From Rhodanobacter sp. DHB23 (GTDB lineage: Bacteria > Pseudomonadota > Gammaproteobacteria > Xanthomonadales > Rhodanobacteraceae): a stretch of DNA of 64,000 bases. Positions 1-8,584 of this stretch are shown one piece after another. The position numbers were made by a program, and so were the translations under genes. Numbering within the stretch: position 1 is the stretch's first letter; each line of letters starts with the position of its first letter. Below the pieces are notes generated by a model, which was not told where the DNA came from, made no database searches, and saw nothing but the letters and a program-made list of their open reading frames with translations. The stretch covers positions 186,001 through 250,000 of the forward strand of contig NZ_JACYXK010000027.1 in the NCBI RefSeq assembly GCF_014842975.1, written 5' to 3'.

Positions 1-255
1 GTGATGGGGCACGTGTTCCAGAGCCACTGGGTGACCATCACCGTGGTGCTGCTGCTGGCCATCGTGCAGATCCTGGTGCACGTCATCTACTTCCTGCACC
101 TCGACACGCGCTCGGAAGGCGGCTGGAACATGCTGTCCTTCGTCTTCACCATCGTGCTGGTGGTGATCGTGCTGGGCGCCTCGATCTGGGTCATGTACAA
201 CGAGAACACCAACATGATGCCGATGTCGCCGCAGTACCAGCACAACGGTGAGTGA
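1..255 (+). CDS. cyoD: Cytochrome bo3 ubiquinol oxidase subunit IV (5' end outside window)
   Basis: The visible 84 residues match the C-terminal three quarters of CyoD, the small membrane subunit that assists assembly of the proton-pumping cytochrome bo3 ubiquinol oxidase. The sequence shows two hydrophobic segments, with the family signature VHVIYFLHLDTRSEGGWNM between them and an Asn/Met-rich tail. Family members are about 110 residues, so roughly 25 N-terminal residues including the first membrane helix lie before base 1. The GTG at base 1 is therefore probably internal. The rest of a cyo operon would be expected upstream. A repeat copy and a terminator follow the stop codon. Confidence 0.9.
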   Translation: MMGHVFQSHWVTITVVLLLAIVQILVHVIYFLHLDTRSEGGWNMLSFVFTIVLVVIVLGASIWVMYNENTNMMPMSPQYQHNGE

Positions 256-260
256 TCATT

Positions 261-309
261 GCGATCATCCCTGATCGCGAGGATCAAATGGGCGGCCATC
301 CATGACCGC
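261..309 (-). repeat. Two-hairpin dispersed repeat, copy A
   Basis: Reverse-orientation copy of the family described at 53120-53174. Both inverted repeats are recognisable: gcgatc..gatcgc and gcggcc..gaccgc, the second with one mismatch. They are joined by a gatcaaatg linker. It lies directly after the cyoD stop and before the terminator at 321-345. Confidence 0.8.
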
Positions 310-320
310 CCCCTCAAGGA

Positions 321-345
321 AAAGCCGGCAATTGCCGGCTTTTTC
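321..345 (+). terminator. Rho-independent terminator after cyoD
   Basis: An 11-bp perfect palindrome, aaagccggcaa/ttgccggcttt, is followed by TTTTC. It ends the cyo transcript. The bases from 346 to 616 hold no gene I can support. Confidence 0.85.
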
Positions 346-616
346 GTTGCCTTGACCCGCGCGGGCGAGGCGCCAGGCTGGCCAGTCGTTCCAGCCCACG
401 ATCCAGTTCCCGGTCCCGCATCGGCGGCGCCCGTGCCAGGCCCCTTCGAACCTGCCACCGCCGCGCCTTTGCCCACGCCCACAGCCGAGACGTCAATGAT
501 GCGGGCAGCGCAAAATGCATCGCCCGCCCGCATGACAGTGGCGCTGGTGACCAAGGGGCATTCGACGGCTTCGCCAGGAGCCTCGGAAGAAGCTTCCTCA
601 CGACAGGAAACTCCCA

Positions 617-1669
617 ATGATGCATCGCCGTGTTTCTTCGAGCAGTATCGTCCAGCGCTGGATGGGGTTGATCGGCGGCATGCTCGCCGCCTCATCGGCG
701 TTCGCGGCATCCAGTCCGAAGGCGCCGTATTACCACCCGCATCGCCTGGTGCAGATCGAAGCCGGCCGCCGGCTCAACCTGTATTGCGTGGGAAGCGGAA
801 GCCCGGTCGTGATCTTTGATTACGGGCATGGCGGCCCGATCACGGTATGGTCGAAGGTCCAGCCCGCGATCGGAAAGCTCACCACGGCCTGCGCTTACGA
901 CCGTGCCGGCTATGGCTTTTCCGATCCGGGCCCGTTGCCGCGCAGCACCGCCGCGCGCGTGTCGGACCTGCACGCCTTGCTTCACGCCGCCGGCCTGAAA
1001 GGCCCTTACATCTTCGTCGGTCACTCCCTGGCAGGCCTGGACGGCGACCTGTTCGCGGACAAATATTTACCCGAACTGGCAGGCATGGTGTTGGTGGATC
1101 CTTCGATCGAGGGCCAGGACGAAGCTTTCAACGCAGTGCTGGGCTCCAGGGTCCGGTTCGACAAGATCCGCTCCGGCTTTTCCAGGTGTGCAGCGATAGC
1201 CAGGTCGGGAAAGCTCCCGACCGATGCCAAGGATGTGAATGATTGCCTGGATCGGGATCCCCACGACGATGCGCTGGCGCGACGCGTCAAGGACCAATGG
1301 AGCATGAGCCCGGCGCTTTGGGACACTCTCCGTTCGGAGTTTGAATCCATATATCCCGGTTCACCGAGCCCCGATCAGGACTTCGCCGGCATCGATGCCG
1401 CGCAACGGGACTGGGGCCACCTCCCGCTCATCATTTTGACGGCAGGCCATTCAAGCGACTGGGCGCCGGCGTCGTTGCGCCGGCGAGTGAAAGCGGTGTG
1501 GGTATCGCACCACGATGCCCTGGCCGCCCGCTCGTCGCGAGGGCGCAACATCCTGGTTCCCGATTCGGGTCATTACATCCAGCTTGAACACCCCGCCGTG
1601 GTGGTCGATGCGATCACGGAAGTGCTCAAAACGGCCCGTCAGGATGCCAGTGGCAAGTCGACGCCATAA
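617..1669 (+). CDS. Secreted alpha/beta hydrolase
   Basis: A 350-residue alpha/beta-hydrolase-fold protein with an N-terminal export signal (basic start, hydrophobic core, cleavage likely after SAFA near residue 30), so probably periplasmic or exported. The nucleophile elbow GHSLAG places the catalytic Ser at about residue 137. The acid is probably the Asp in LVDPS, and the catalytic His lies in DSGHYIQLEHP near the C-terminus. The oxyanion region begins with IFDYGHGG. The substrate cannot be read from the sequence; esterase, lipase and haloalkane-dehalogenase-like members all share this layout. Start: two adjacent ATGs (617, 620). It stands alone, convergent with glmS. Confidence 0.8.
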   Translation: MMHRRVSSSSIVQRWMGLIGGMLAASSAFAASSPKAPYYHPHRLVQIEAGRRLNLYCVGSGSPVVIFDYGHGGPITVWSKVQPAIGKLTTACAYDRAGYGFSDPGPLPRSTAARVSDLHALLHAAGLKGPYIFVGHSLAGLDGDLFADKYLPELAGMVLVDPSIEGQDEAFNAVLGSRVRFDKIRSGFSRCAAIARSGKLPTDAKDVNDCLDRDPHDDALARRVKDQWSMSPALWDTLRSEFESIYPGSPSPDQDFAGIDAAQRDWGHLPLIILTAGHSSDWAPASLRRRVKAVWVSHHDALAARSSRGRNILVPDSGHYIQLEHPAVVVDAITEVLKTARQDASGKSTP

Positions 1670-1826
1670 CGACGTGTGTGCGGAAACCACACCCTCGGTC
1701 CGGCGCCAGGCTCAATTTCCCGGCGCCAGATGGGCGAATCCATGGTCGGTCCGGCCGCGCTGAGTTGCCCAACCATTGCCCAGTTGGACCAACTATTCCC
1801 ACACCAGCTGCCCGGGCGCCTGTCGC

Positions 1827-3656
1827 CTATTCCACCGTCACCGACTTGGCGAGGTTGCGCGGCTGATCCACGTCGGTGCCACGCAGCACGGCCACGTGGT
1901 AGGCCAGCAGTTGCAGCGGCACGGTGAACACCGCCGGGGCGATGAAGTCGCCGCCGGCGTCGATGCGTAGCAGGTGACCGCGCGCGGCATTGCCGTCCAT
2001 CGGCGCCGCGCTGTCGGCGAACACGATCAGCTCGCCGCCGCGGGCACGTACTTCCTGCAGGTTGGACTTCAGCTTGTCCAGCAGCGGGCCGTTCGGCGCC
2101 ACCGCCACCACCGGCATGTCCTCGTCCACCAGCGCCAGCGGGCCGTGCTTCAACTCGCCCGCGGGGTAGGCCTCGGCGTGGATGTAGGAGATTTCCTTGA
2201 GCTTGAGCGAGCCTTCCAGCGCCACCGGGAACTGCGCGCCACGTCCGAGGAACAGCGCGTGGTGGCGCGGGATGAAATGCGCGGCCAGCTCCACGATCTG
2301 CGGCTCCAGCTTGAGCGCGTCCGCGATGGCGTGCGGCAGGTGCTGCAACTGCGCGCAGAGGTCGAGGTAGCGCGCGTCGTCCAGCCCGCGGTGCCGCGCC
2401 AGTTGCAAGGTCAGCAGCGCCAGCGCCGTGAGCTGGGTGGTGAAGGCCTTGGTGGAGGCCACGCCGATCTCGGGACCGGCGCGGGTCATCAGCTTGAGGT
2501 CGGCCTCGCGCACCACCGAGGACTCGGGCACGTTGCAGATCGCCAGCGTGCCGAGGTAGCCACGACGACGCGACTCGCGCATCGCGGCCAGCGTGTCGGC
2601 GGTTTCGCCGGACTGCGAGATCGCCACGAACAGCGTGCCCTCCGGCACCACTGCCTCGCGGTAGCGGTATTCGCTGGCCACCTCGACGGCGACCGGCAGG
2701 CGCGCGTACTCTTCGATCCAGTACTTCGCCACCATGCCGGCGTGGTAGCTGGTGCCGCAGGCGATGATGTGCACGCCACGCACCCTGGTCAGCAGTTCGT
2801 CACCACCCACGCCGAAGATGTTCGGCAGCACGCCGTTCGCGCCCAGGCGCGATTCCAGCGTGTCGGCCACCGCGCGCGGCTGCTCGAAGATTTCCTTCTG
2901 CATGTAGTGGCGGTATTCGCCGCGCTCCACCGCGTCGGCGGACAACTCGCTCTCGTGCACGGCACGTTCGACCGGGCGGCCGTCGAGGCCGAACACCTGC
3001 ACGCGTTCGCGGGTGATCTCGACGACGTCGTCCTCGTCGAGATAGATCATCCGGTTGGTGACCTGGATCAGCGCCTGCGCATCCGAGCCCAGGAAGTGCT
3101 CGCCGATGCCCACGCCCACCAGCAGCGGCGCGCCGCGGCGGGCGCCGATCACGCGGCCGGGTTCGTCGCGGCTGACCACGGCGATCGCATAGGCGCCCTC
3201 CAGGCCGCGCACCACGGCCAGCACCGCCTCGCGCAGACCCATGCCTTCGGCAAGGCGCTGCTCGACCAGGGCCGCGATCACCTCGGTGTCGGTTTCGGAA
3301 GTGAACACGTGGCCACGCGCCTTCATTTCCTCGCGCAGGCTGGCGTAGTTCTCGATGATGCCGTTGTGCACGATGGCGACGCGCCCGGCGACATGCGGGT
3401 GTGCGTTCGCCTCGTTGGGTACGCCGTGGGTGGCCCAGCGCGTGTGCGCGATGCCGGTGCCGCCCGGGAACGGTGCGGCCAGGTATTCCGCCTCCATCTC
3501 GCGCACCTTGCCCTTGGCGCGCACGCGGCGGATCTCGCCCCCCTCCAGCACGGCCAGGCCGGCCGAGTCATAGCCGCGGTATTCCAGCGCCTTCAGGCCG
3601 GCGATCAGCAGCGGTGCCACATCCCGCTGGGCGGCGGCGGCGACGATTCCACACAT
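1827..3656 (-). CDS. glmS: Glutamine-fructose-6-phosphate aminotransferase (isomerizing)
   Basis: GlmS makes glucosamine-6-phosphate from fructose-6-phosphate and glutamine, the first committed step to UDP-GlcNAc for peptidoglycan and LPS. The protein is 609 residues, the usual length. It starts MCGIVAA, so Cys becomes the N-terminal glutaminase nucleophile after Met removal. A class II amidotransferase domain occupies about residues 2-240 and two SIS sugar-isomerase domains about 285-600. The protein ends in the canonical LAKSVTVE. The frame stays open for 22 more codons upstream, but the Cys1 requirement fixes the start here. No glmU is adjacent, and no glmS ribozyme is expected in this group. 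Confidence 0.97.
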   Translation of the reverse strand: MCGIVAAAAQRDVAPLLIAGLKALEYRGYDSAGLAVLEGGEIRRVRAKGKVREMEAEYLAAPFPGGTGIAHTRWATHGVPNEANAHPHVAGRVAIVHNGIIENYASLREEMKARGHVFTSETDTEVIAALVEQRLAEGMGLREAVLAVVRGLEGAYAIAVVSRDEPGRVIGARRGAPLLVGVGIGEHFLGSDAQALIQVTNRMIYLDEDDVVEITRERVQVFGLDGRPVERAVHESELSADAVERGEYRHYMQKEIFEQPRAVADTLESRLGANGVLPNIFGVGGDELLTRVRGVHIIACGTSYHAGMVAKYWIEEYARLPVAVEVASEYRYREAVVPEGTLFVAISQSGETADTLAAMRESRRRGYLGTLAICNVPESSVVREADLKLMTRAGPEIGVASTKAFTTQLTALALLTLQLARHRGLDDARYLDLCAQLQHLPHAIADALKLEPQIVELAAHFIPRHHALFLGRGAQFPVALEGSLKLKEISYIHAEAYPAGELKHGPLALVDEDMPVVAVAPNGPLLDKLKSNLQEVRARGGELIVFADSAAPMDGNAARGHLLRIDAGGDFIAPAVFTVPLQLLAYHVAVLRGTDVDQPRNLAKSVTVE

Positions 3657-3798
3657 GGCGAAGCTCCGTGTCGATTGATGCAAACGAAGGCGGCGACTGT
3701 GCCGCCCACGCGTTTCAACCAACTTTCGACACCGTTGTCAGGCCAGCGCCTGTTCCACATCTCCCGGCGCGGGCTACGTGGAGATATTGAACAGACGC

Positions 3799-5169
3799 TC
3801 AGTTCACCTTGCGGCGAAGCCAGTTCAACAGGTCGATGCGGGTGATCAGGCCGAGGAACTGCTCGCCGTCCATCACGATCGCCACGTGGCCGCGCTCGAA
3901 CACCGGCAGCAGCGACTCGATCGGCGAGCGCACGTCGAGCATCTGCAGGTCGCTGATCATCGCCACCGACACCGGATCGCGGAAGCGCGTCTCGTCGGCA
4001 TGCACGTGCAGCAGCACGTCCGACTCGTCGACGATGCCCACCAGCTTGTTGCCGTCCATCACCGGCAGCTGCGAGACGTCGTACAGCTTCATGCGCGTGT
4101 AGGCGGTGATCAGCAATTCGTTCGGGCCGATCACCACGGTGTCGCGCTTGGCGAACGGGCGCAGCAGCAGGTCGCGCAGGTCGCCGTGCTGTTCGCGCTC
4201 GAGGAAGCCGTTGTCCAGCATCCAGTAGTCGTTGTAGAGCTTGGACAGGTACTTGTTGCCGGTGTCGCAGACCAGGGTCACCACGCGCTTCGGACTGGCC
4301 TGCTCGCGGCAGTACTTCAGCGCCGCGGCCAGCAGGGTGCCGGTGGAGGAACCCGCCAGCACGCCTTCCTTCGCCAGCAGTTCGCGCGCGGCGAGGAAGC
4401 TTTCCCTGTCGGAGATCGCATAGGCCTTCTTCACCCGCGAGAAGTCGCTGATCGGCGGCAGGAAGTCCTCGCCGATGCCTTCCACCAGCCAGCTGGCCGA
4501 CTTGGTGGAGAGCGTGCCCTCGTTGATGTACTGGGCGAGGATGGAGCCCACCGGGTCGGCCAGCACGATCTCGGTGTGCGGCGAGGCCTTGGCGAAGTAC
4601 TGCGACAGGCCGGTCATGGTGCCCGAGGAACCGCAGCCCACCACGATGGCGTCGATCCGCCCGTCCATCTGTTCGAGGATCTCCGGCCCGGTGCTCTCGA
4701 TGTGCGCGCGCGGATTGTCGGGATTGCCGAACTGGTTGATGAAATAGGCGCCGGGCGTCTCGCGCGCGATGCGCTCGGCCATGTCCTGGTAGTACTCGGG
4801 ATGGCCCTTGGCCACGTCGGAGCGCGTGAGCACCACCTCGGCGCCCATCGCCTTGAGGTTGAAGATCTTCTCGCGGCTCATCTTGTCCGGCACCACGAGG
4901 ATCAACCGGTAGCCCTTGGCCTGCGCCACCAGCGCAAGGCCGAGGCCGGTGTTGCCGGCGGTGCCTTCGACCAGGATCGCGCCGGGCTTGATCCTGCCGG
5001 CCTTCTCGGCGCCCTCGATCATCGACAGGCCGATGCGGTCCTTGATCGAGCCGCCCGGGTTCGCGCTCTCCAGCTTCAGGAACAGCTCGCACGGCCCGGT
5101 GGCCAGGCGCTGCGCGCGCAGCATCGGGGTGTTGCCGATCAGTTCGAGAACACTTTGCCGGATCGTCAT
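3799..5169 (-). CDS. cbs: Cystathionine beta-synthase
   Basis: A fold-type II PLP enzyme joined to a C-terminal pair of CBS domains, 456 residues. The PLP lysine is K43 in NPGGSIKDR. The substrate-loop motif EGTAGNTG and a glycine-rich phosphate cradle (GCGSSGT) are present. Two CBS motifs occupy roughly residues 335-456 and could bind adenosyl ligands. The expected reaction is serine (or O-acetylserine) plus homocysteine to cystathionine. Cysteine synthases usually lack the CBS pair, which favours CBS. The start is the MTIRQSV methionine, which begins the family's conserved N-terminus; 19 upstream codons are rejected. No cystathionine gamma-lyase gene adjoins it, so the direction of the pathway is inferred. 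Confidence 0.88.
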   Translation of the reverse strand: MTIRQSVLELIGNTPMLRAQRLATGPCELFLKLESANPGGSIKDRIGLSMIEGAEKAGRIKPGAILVEGTAGNTGLGLALVAQAKGYRLILVVPDKMSREKIFNLKAMGAEVVLTRSDVAKGHPEYYQDMAERIARETPGAYFINQFGNPDNPRAHIESTGPEILEQMDGRIDAIVVGCGSSGTMTGLSQYFAKASPHTEIVLADPVGSILAQYINEGTLSTKSASWLVEGIGEDFLPPISDFSRVKKAYAISDRESFLAARELLAKEGVLAGSSTGTLLAAALKYCREQASPKRVVTLVCDTGNKYLSKLYNDYWMLDNGFLEREQHGDLRDLLLRPFAKRDTVVIGPNELLITAYTRMKLYDVSQLPVMDGNKLVGIVDESDVLLHVHADETRFRDPVSVAMISDLQMLDVRSPIESLLPVFERGHVAIVMDGEQFLGLITRIDLLNWLRRKVN

Positions 5170-5238
5170 GGAGAAACCGTCGCTTGCTGGAAAGGCGTCC
5201 ATGATAGCCGAGCACCGGAAACCCACCCGCCCAAAACG

Positions 5239-5283
5239 TCGCGGCCCCGGTGGCTTCCCGTGGGAAGCGGCCGGGGCCGTCGT
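5239..5283 (-). terminator. Terminator after the DUF465 gene
   Basis: The long GC-rich inverted repeat cggccccgg...ccggggccg has an inner cttccc/gggaag stem. Read on the minus strand, it is followed by gacgtttt. It lies just past the stop of the DUF465 gene and ahead of cystathionine beta-synthase. Confidence 0.7.
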
Positions 5284-5300
5284 GGTGCCGGGTCAACGAT

Positions 5301-5528
5301 TCAATTGGACAACTGGCGCCGCCCTTCCCACATGCGTTCCAGGCGCGCCTTGGCGTACAACTTTTCCTTCTTCATGCTGGCGAGGGTGAAGTCATCGAGC
5401 GGGAGCACGCCGATCTCGGCGTCGTGCACCTTGCTGTCGAGTTCCCGATGGTGTTGATAGAGGCGGCGGAATTCCGCATCGGCCTTCATCAATGCCTCGA
5501 CGTCATCACGCTGCTGGTTTTCGAACAT
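5301..5528 (-). CDS. YdcH-family DUF465 protein
   Basis: A 75-residue charged, helical protein. It has the DUF465/YdcH pattern of an N-terminal acidic helix, the segment FRRLYQHHRELDSKVHDAE, and a basic C-terminal helix with MKKEKLYAKARLERM. The family is small and cytoplasmic, common in proteobacteria, and of unknown function. An upstream extension of 17 codons is rejected because the MFENQQ methionine follows a purine-rich aggttgg stretch and matches family length. The bases from 5529 to 5993 contain no gene. They hold two tandem repeat copies near their right end. Confidence 0.85.
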   Translation of the reverse strand: MFENQQRDDVEALMKADAEFRRLYQHHRELDSKVHDAEIGVLPLDDFTLASMKKEKLYAKARLERMWEGRRQLSN

Positions 5529-5876
5529 GATCCAACCTCCTCGTGAGTGAGCATGCGGCGCAGGAACGCGCCCATCCACCGACCCGGATCACGCGCACAC
5601 GTCCTCGCCCACCCGCACCGGCAAACCGGTGGAGGGCGGGAAACTGGCAAGGAAATGGGGCATGGGTCGGACCGGCAGGCATGGAGCGGAACGGCTCCAT
5701 GGGTCCGACCCTACTCCCCCCGGAAAAGTGCCGCAAGCCTTCCCGGCGACAGCGGCCACGGGGAGTCGAAACGGTGTGAAGTCCGCATGAAAACTGCCGA
5801 AACAGCTTGTTGCGCCCCTTCAAAACAACATGGCGCCGCTCTCGCGACGCCATGCAGGGAGAAGCTTGCATTGAAG

Positions 5877-5930
5877 AGTGCAGCCATGGATGGCTGCCCG
5901 CTTGATCTTCGCAATCAAGGACGATTGCAG
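5877..5930 (+). repeat. Two-hairpin dispersed repeat, copy B1
   Basis: Both hairpins are present but with changed bases that keep pairing: gcagcc..ggctgc and gcaatc..gattgc, where other copies have gcggcc..ggccgc and gcgatc..gatcgc. It is tandem with B2. Confidence 0.85.
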
Positions 5931-5934
5931 AACC

Positions 5935-5988
5935 CGCTGCATGGATGGCCGCCCGTTTGACTTTTGCGATCATGGACGATCGCAAAAG
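5935..5988 (+). repeat. Two-hairpin dispersed repeat, copy B2
   Basis: The second tandem copy, separated from B1 by about 5 bases. The second hairpin is the standard gcgatc..gatcgc flanked by cttttg/caaaag, which extends the stem. The first hairpin has a shortened left arm (gctgc atggat ggccgc). It ends at the stop codon of the gene at 5994-6614. Confidence 0.8.
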
Positions 5989-5993
5989 TAAAG

Positions 5994-6614
5994 CTACGGG
6001 TTGCCGCTGCTGTCCTTGTCCTGCTGCTGCATCTGCGCACGCATCGCCTTGGCGGCCTTGGCGGCAAGGTCGGCTTCGTGCTTGGCGGAACGCGCCACCC
6101 GGCTCTGCGCCTCGGCCAGCTTCTTGGCCTTGGCCGCCTCGGCCTGGGCCTGCTGCGCCGCCTGCGAATAGGCCTCGCCCTGCTCCTGCAGGCGCTGCGC
6201 TTCTTCCTGCGCCATCTGGTTCAGCAGGCGCTGGCGCTCCAGTTCGCGCTGCGCCGTCTCCGCCTCGCGGCGGGTGTTTTCCAGCTGGATCTGGTCGTGT
6301 TCGCGATCCAGTTGGGCCAGTTTCATCTGGGCGTCCTGCAACTGGGCGGAGGCACGGGCCGTGTCCACCAGGCGCTCGGCCATGTACAGCGCGTGCGGCC
6401 GGTCGTGCGAGTCGGCCTGGGCGAGCTGGGCGATGGCGTTGCGGGCCAGCGACTGCTCGGCCTGGGCATAGTTGCCCAGCACCGGGTCACCGGCGAGCTG
6501 GTTGAGGTTGCCGGTCAGCCGGCTGACGTCGATGTCGTCGCGATGGGCCTGGACGGTGCCGGCGATGCCGAGCGCGATCATGCCCATGACGAATACGGTG
6601 GCGGCGCGCTTCAT
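5994..6614 (-). CDS. Exported coiled-coil protein, DUF4398-like
   Basis: A 206-residue protein with a cleavable signal peptide (hydrophobic core VFVMGMIALGIAG, likely cut after VQA). The rest is almost entirely helical, with long Gln/Ala/Glu-rich heptads from about residue 80 to 195. That is typical of periplasmic coiled-coil proteins encoded beside DUF4398 lipoproteins. In many relatives the second gene of this pair ends in an OmpA/Pal peptidoglycan-binding domain; none is visible here. It overlaps the upstream lipoprotein gene by four bases (ATGA), so the two are co-translated. Molecular function is unknown. Confidence 0.7.
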   Translation of the reverse strand: MKRAATVFVMGMIALGIAGTVQAHRDDIDVSRLTGNLNQLAGDPVLGNYAQAEQSLARNAIAQLAQADSHDRPHALYMAERLVDTARASAQLQDAQMKLAQLDREHDQIQLENTRREAETAQRELERQRLLNQMAQEEAQRLQEQGEAYSQAAQQAQAEAAKAKKLAEAQSRVARSAKHEADLAAKAAKAMRAQMQQQDKDSSGNP

Positions 6615-7225
6615 GGCTGGCCTCCCGCAGGCTGGAAGCCCTGCGTTGTGTTGGAATCCTGGTCCGGCGGTGGCGCCAGCACCGAGGCCGACGGCGCCGG
6701 CATGTCCTCCACCGGCGCGGCGGACGGCAACGCACCGGAGCTGGCTGGCGCGGGCGCCGAACCGGCCGCTGCCGGCACCGGCAGCGGCTTGGCGAACTCG
6801 GCGGCAGCCGCGGCGGCAGCCTGCGCCCCCTCCTCGCGCAGCTCGGCGTTGGTGTTCATCTTGTCCTGGATCTTGGCCCGCGCCGCGCCCAGATTGGCCT
6901 TGGCCCGCGCCAGATCGGCATCGGCCCGCGATTCGGCGGCCAGGTCGGCGGCCAGCGCATACTTGCGGTCGGCCATCGCGGCCTGCGCCTGCTGGAACTT
7001 GTCCTGCGCAAAGCCCAGGTCCACCGGGTCATAGTCGGTCGCGCCGGCATCGCGTGCCGCCTGCAGCCGCGCCTGCGCCTGGTTCATCCCCTCGTTCGGC
7101 GGGGGAACGCTGGCGCAACTGGCCAGCAGCAGCACGCCGGCCAGCAGGCCGGCCAGGGCCGGCAACCGTCCCGCCACGCTCAAGCCCGCCGCAGTCCGGG
7201 CCGATGAAAAGGAGATGTGCACCAT
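6611..7225 (-). CDS. DUF4398-domain lipoprotein
   Basis: A 204-residue envelope protein. The N-terminus carries a long hydrophobic stretch and a lipobox, LLASCAS, so Cys would be lipidated. The DUF4398 segment follows: alternating AQARLQAA, FAQDKFQQA and YALAADLAAESRADADLARA helices. The C-terminal third is Ala/Pro-rich and low in complexity. The start at MVHISFSS is preferred because AGGA sits about 7 bases upstream; an in-frame Met 18 codons earlier is possible. It forms a two-gene operon with the coiled-coil protein and is divergent from pilU. Likely an outer-membrane-anchored structural lipoprotein; function is not established. Confidence 0.75.
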   Translation of the reverse strand: MVHISFSSARTAAGLSVAGRLPALAGLLAGVLLLASCASVPPPNEGMNQAQARLQAARDAGATDYDPVDLGFAQDKFQQAQAAMADRKYALAADLAAESRADADLARAKANLGAARAKIQDKMNTNAELREEGAQAAAAAAAEFAKPLPVPAAAGSAPAPASSGALPSAAPVEDMPAPSASVLAPPPDQDSNTTQGFQPAGGQP

Positions 7226-7307
7226 CACGCATTCCTGATTAAGCTTCTGGGCGTATTGTGGGCGTGCGCAATCGCTCAATGCAACGAAAACGAACAGGGG
7301 ATTCGGC

Positions 7308-8429
7308 GTGGATATCGGTTACTTCCTCAAGCTGATGGTCGACAAGGGCGCCTCGGACATGTTCCTGTCCACCGGTGCCCCGGTGAACATCAAGGTCGAG
7401 GGCAAGCTCTACCCGCTCGGCAACACCGGACTGCCGGGCGGCATGGTGAAGAAGATCGCCTACTCGTTGATGGACGAGGGTCAGGTGCCGCAGTTCGAGC
7501 GCGACCTGGAACTCAACATGGCGCTGGCGGTGAAGGAGGCCGGCCGCTTCCGCATCAACGTGTTCAAGCAGCGCGGCGAAGTGGGCATGGTGATCCGCGC
7601 GATCAAGAGCGAGATCCCCAACGTCGAGCAGTTGCAGCTGCCGCCGATCTTCCGCGAGCTGATCATGGAGCCGCGCGGGCTGATCCTGGTGGTGGGCGCC
7701 ACCGGCTCGGGCAAGTCCACCACGCTGGCCGCGATGCTCGACCACCGCAACACCAACTCGGCGGGCCACATCCTCACCATCGAGGATCCGATCGAGTACC
7801 TGCACCGGCACAAGCGCTCCATCGTCAACCAGCGCGAGGTGGGGCTGGACACGCACACCTACCACGAGGCGCTGAAGAACGCGATGCGCGAGGCGCCGGA
7901 CGTGATCATGATCGGCGAGATCCGCGACACCGACACGATGGAAGCGGCCATCGCCTTCTCCGAGACCGGCCACCTCTGCCTGGCCACCCTGCACTCCAAC
8001 AACGCCGACCAGACGCTGGAGCGCATCCTCAACTTCTTCCCCGAGTCGGCGCACAAGAACGTGCTGATGAACCTGGCGCTGAACCTCAAGGCCGTCATCA
8101 GCCAGCGTCTGGTGATCGGCAAGGACGGCCGCCGCCTGCCCGCGGTGGAGGTGCTGCTGAACACCCCGCTGATCCGCGACATGATCCGCCGCGGCCAGGT
8201 GCACGACATCAAGGAAGCGATGGACCGCAGCCTGCAGGAAGGCATGCAGACCTTCGACCAGTCGCTGTACCGGCTCTACAAGGATGGCCGCATCGAGCTG
8301 GACGAAGCGCTCAACAAGGCCGACTCCCGCGACGGCCTGGCGCTGAAGATCCGCCTCGCCGAAGGCGGCGGCACGAACGACAACGCCTTGATTGGCGGCA
8401 GCAACGACCCTTACGGCATGGGGTTCTGA
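7308..8429 (+). CDS. pilU: Type IV pilus retraction ATPase PilU
   Basis: A PilT/PilU-family hexameric ATPase that powers type IV pilus retraction at the inner membrane. Length is 373 residues, the PilU size; PilT is nearer 345. The Walker A motif GATGSGKS is at about 130-137. An Asp box, Walker B (VIMIGEIRD) and the His box (GHLCLATLHSNNA) follow in order. The start is GTG, preceded by a gggga purine run. PilU usually works with PilT, and no pilT gene is in the window, so it must lie elsewhere. The C-terminal tail after the ATPase core is Gly/Asn-rich. It is divergent from the DUF4398 pair. Confidence 0.93.
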   Translation: MDIGYFLKLMVDKGASDMFLSTGAPVNIKVEGKLYPLGNTGLPGGMVKKIAYSLMDEGQVPQFERDLELNMALAVKEAGRFRINVFKQRGEVGMVIRAIKSEIPNVEQLQLPPIFRELIMEPRGLILVVGATGSGKSTTLAAMLDHRNTNSAGHILTIEDPIEYLHRHKRSIVNQREVGLDTHTYHEALKNAMREAPDVIMIGEIRDTDTMEAAIAFSETGHLCLATLHSNNADQTLERILNFFPESAHKNVLMNLALNLKAVISQRLVIGKDGRRLPAVEVLLNTPLIRDMIRRGQVHDIKEAMDRSLQEGMQTFDQSLYRLYKDGRIELDEALNKADSRDGLALKIRLAEGGGTNDNALIGGSNDPYGMGF

Positions 8430-8584
8430 ATCCGGGCATCAGGCCGCGGGGCGTACGTCGACCCGCGCGCCCTTGACCCAGCAGAGGCCGGCACCCGGCG
8501 TACCCTTGCAACATCCTGTCGCAGCCACCGGCCCGCCGGCCACGCCGCCGGCGCCACGGGTGTTTCCAGGCCGATCCCACACGC

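Noticed and set aside
3657-3798. Possible riboswitch or ribozyme near glmS and cbs
   Set aside because: No conserved glmS ribozyme or SAM-type motif is visible; the glmS ribozyme is a feature mainly of Gram-positive bacteria.
1974-3845. 623-codon open frame antisense to glmS
   Set aside because: A GC-bias shadow: Arg/His/Gln-rich without family features, fully overlapping a certain gene.
5506-5985. 159-codon minus-strand open frame
   Set aside because: Consists largely of dispersed repeat sequence and ends inside the DUF465 gene; no ribosome site.
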